A stretch of DNA of 64,000 nucleotides from BMS3ABIN04 sp964553325 (GTDB taxonomy: Bacteria; Bacteroidota; Ignavibacteria; Ignavibacteriales; Melioribacteraceae). The DNA is taken from assembly GCA_964553325.1 (NCBI GenBank), contig CAZKKI010000014.1, positions 8,812-72,811 of the forward strand, given 5' to 3'. Under the pieces are notes generated by a model, which worked only from the letters and a program-made list of their open reading frames with translations, was not told where the DNA came from and made no database searches. Position 1 is the first letter of the stretch, and each line of letters starts with the position of its first letter. Shown here in pieces: positions 62,916 to 64,000 of this stretch. Made by a program: the position numbers and the translations under genes.

Positions 62916-64000
62916 ATGAAAAACATTTACTATTTAACACTCCTTCTAACTCTTATTTTTTCAGCAAACATAATTTCACAAACATTCGACGGCGAATGGC
63001 AAATAGACTATGTGACCGAAGACGACGCTGGAAACGGGACCGGTCAAAGAACTTATGCCGTTACCGCTTTGGAAGAAAACACATTTGTTGCTTTGGTAAG
63101 TCGTGAATCCAACAACGCATATTATATTGTAGGTTACAAGAATGCCGATTCGACCAGTGGCAGATTGGGGACATATCCTTACGGAACATCGGCTACAACC
63201 GATTTCAGAACGAGATGGATTGTCGGTTTCTTTCAAGTGGACTTCGAAAGAACGAGAGGACTTGCATCGCACAACGGCATAATTTACGTAACCAATAACG
63301 ATCCGGACCATTATATTTTAACATTTGAAATGACAGACGATACCGTAATATCGCACAATGCCCGTTTATCGACCGGTACGGAAAAGGATATCTGGGCTAT
63401 CGACATTGATGATGCAGGCAGAGTTTACGTAACACAACAAGGCGATTCCGTAACGCCGGCAAATGTTCTGGTTTATGATAACTTGGATAATGAATCCGCT
63501 TGGGGTTCCGGTAGCGTTGGAACACCTTTGCAAGTTATTAAATTACCCGAACCGGGTACAGCAAGAGGAATAGCGGTTAACGAAGACGGCTCCGTAATTT
63601 ACGTATCAAATTTCGAAACAAACAAAGTTTATTGTTATGTGGGGAATCCGACAGACGGTTACAATTTATACAACGGATTCAATTTTAACGTCGATGGGAC
63701 GTTCATTGCCAGCGATACATCTACGGTGGTAGTTGGTCCGCACGGAATGCGTTATATGCGTGGAAATAATTTATTGTTTGTAACGCACGATGCTGATTTC
63801 CAAATGGGTTCCGCTTACGAATACGGAAGGATTTATATTGTTGATCCCAATACCGGCAGCGTGTTAGATACGATTAATGTAGCGGAATGGAATAAATCTA
63901 TTACCGGTTCGTATAACAATTATATCAATTGGAAGGCATCCGGTTATGCGTCAGTGTATAATGTCGATTTTGACGATAGTAAAAATGTTTATACTCAACC
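62916..64000 (+). CDS. Secreted beta-propeller protein (3' end outside window)
   Basis: 361 residues visible. An N-terminal signal peptide (IYYLTLLLTLIFSANIISQ) is followed by repeated strands with blade motifs: GLASHNGIIYVTNND, IWAIDIDDAGRVYVTQQG, RGIAVNEDGSVIYVSNFE and YGRIYIVDPNTGSVLDT. This is a beta-propeller of the NHL/WD-like or YVTN type, likely exported to the surface. A C-terminal sorting domain, if any, is outside. AAGGAG precedes the ATG. Confidence 0.87.
   Translation, partial: MKNIYYLTLLLTLIFSANIISQTFDGEWQIDYVTEDDAGNGTGQRTYAVTALEENTFVALVSRESNNAYYIVGYKNADSTSGRLGTYPYGTSATTDFRTRWIVGFFQVDFERTRGLASHNGIIYVTNNDPDHYILTFEMTDDTVISHNARLSTGTEKDIWAIDIDDAGRVYVTQQGDSVTPANVLVYDNLDNESAWGSGSVGTPLQVIKLPEPGTARGIAVNEDGSVIYVSNFETNKVYCYVGNPTDGYNLYNGFNFNVDGTFIASDTSTVVVGPHGMRYMRGNNLLFVTHDADFQMGSAYEYGRIYIVDPNTGSVLDTINVAEWNKSITGSYNNYINWKASGYASVYNVDFDDSKNVYTQ

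Overview
The window is a gene-dense, AT-rich chromosome segment from what looks like a member of the Ignavibacteria/Chlorobi/Bacteroidota group. I infer this from protein character (single-chain pyruvate:ferredoxin oxidoreductase, histone H1-like small protein, lipoproteins, a secreted beta-propeller with an N-terminal signal peptide) and from repeated TAnnTTTG boxes upstream of genes, the -7 element of the Bacteroidota primary sigma factor. No phage, insertion sequence, CRISPR array or rRNA operon was seen; there is one tRNA gene.

Layout. 1-2000 (minus): the 5' end of purF, tRNA-Pro(GGG), a MerR-type regulator, aroQ and a small conserved gene. 2026-7331 (plus): a Ppx/GppA phosphatase, two sodium-coupled amino-acid transporters and a phosphofructokinase with PPi-type residues, closed by a bidirectional terminator. 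7421-15565 (minus): a three-gene ligase operon (ATP-grasp, GCS2-type carboxylate-amine ligase, circularly permuted ATP-grasp-like protein), then a dihydroorotate dehydrogenase-like gene and pyruvate:ferredoxin oxidoreductase. 15795-21724 (minus): a SpoVG-like gene, dinB, pabA, fused pabB-pabC and a C-terminally truncated DnaE2/ImuC-like polymerase. 22008-31240 (minus): DUF72, sthA, yjbQ, two MGMT-fold DNA-alkylation proteins, lexA with a candidate operator, and a large PAS/histidine kinase/receiver hybrid with a perfect CRP/FNR-type palindrome upstream. 31446-33802: a murein-peptide recycling pair (NlpC/P60 endopeptidase plus dipeptide epimerase). 33943-34477: glutaredoxin-like protein plus GroES without GroEL. 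34780-42090: PcrA/UvrD helicase, a multihaem membrane cytochrome, mutL, folA and thyX. 42320-47857 (plus): GlmU-like protein, nagB and two MFS transporters, interrupted by an in-phase heptanucleotide array. 47863-53976 (minus): CapA-like lipoprotein, histone H1-like protein, HdrD-type iron-sulfur membrane protein, hydrolase, HNH nuclease, mnmA. 54157-62740: DUF6125-like protein, glycerate kinase, HIT protein, EF-G paralogue, two envelope-type small proteins, icd, flippase-like membrane protein, maf. 62916-end: a secreted beta-propeller gene running off the window.

The genes fit an organism that takes up amino acids, peptides and sugars, runs glycolysis with a possibly reversible PPi-linked step, oxidises pyruvate through ferredoxin, and carries multihaem and HdrD-like redox proteins. 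The least explained parts are the three-ligase operon, the half-length polymerase in the dinB/pab operon, the seven-base repeat array, and the candidate regulatory palindromes near lexA and the hybrid kinase. All assignments are from reading the sequence; no database search was run.
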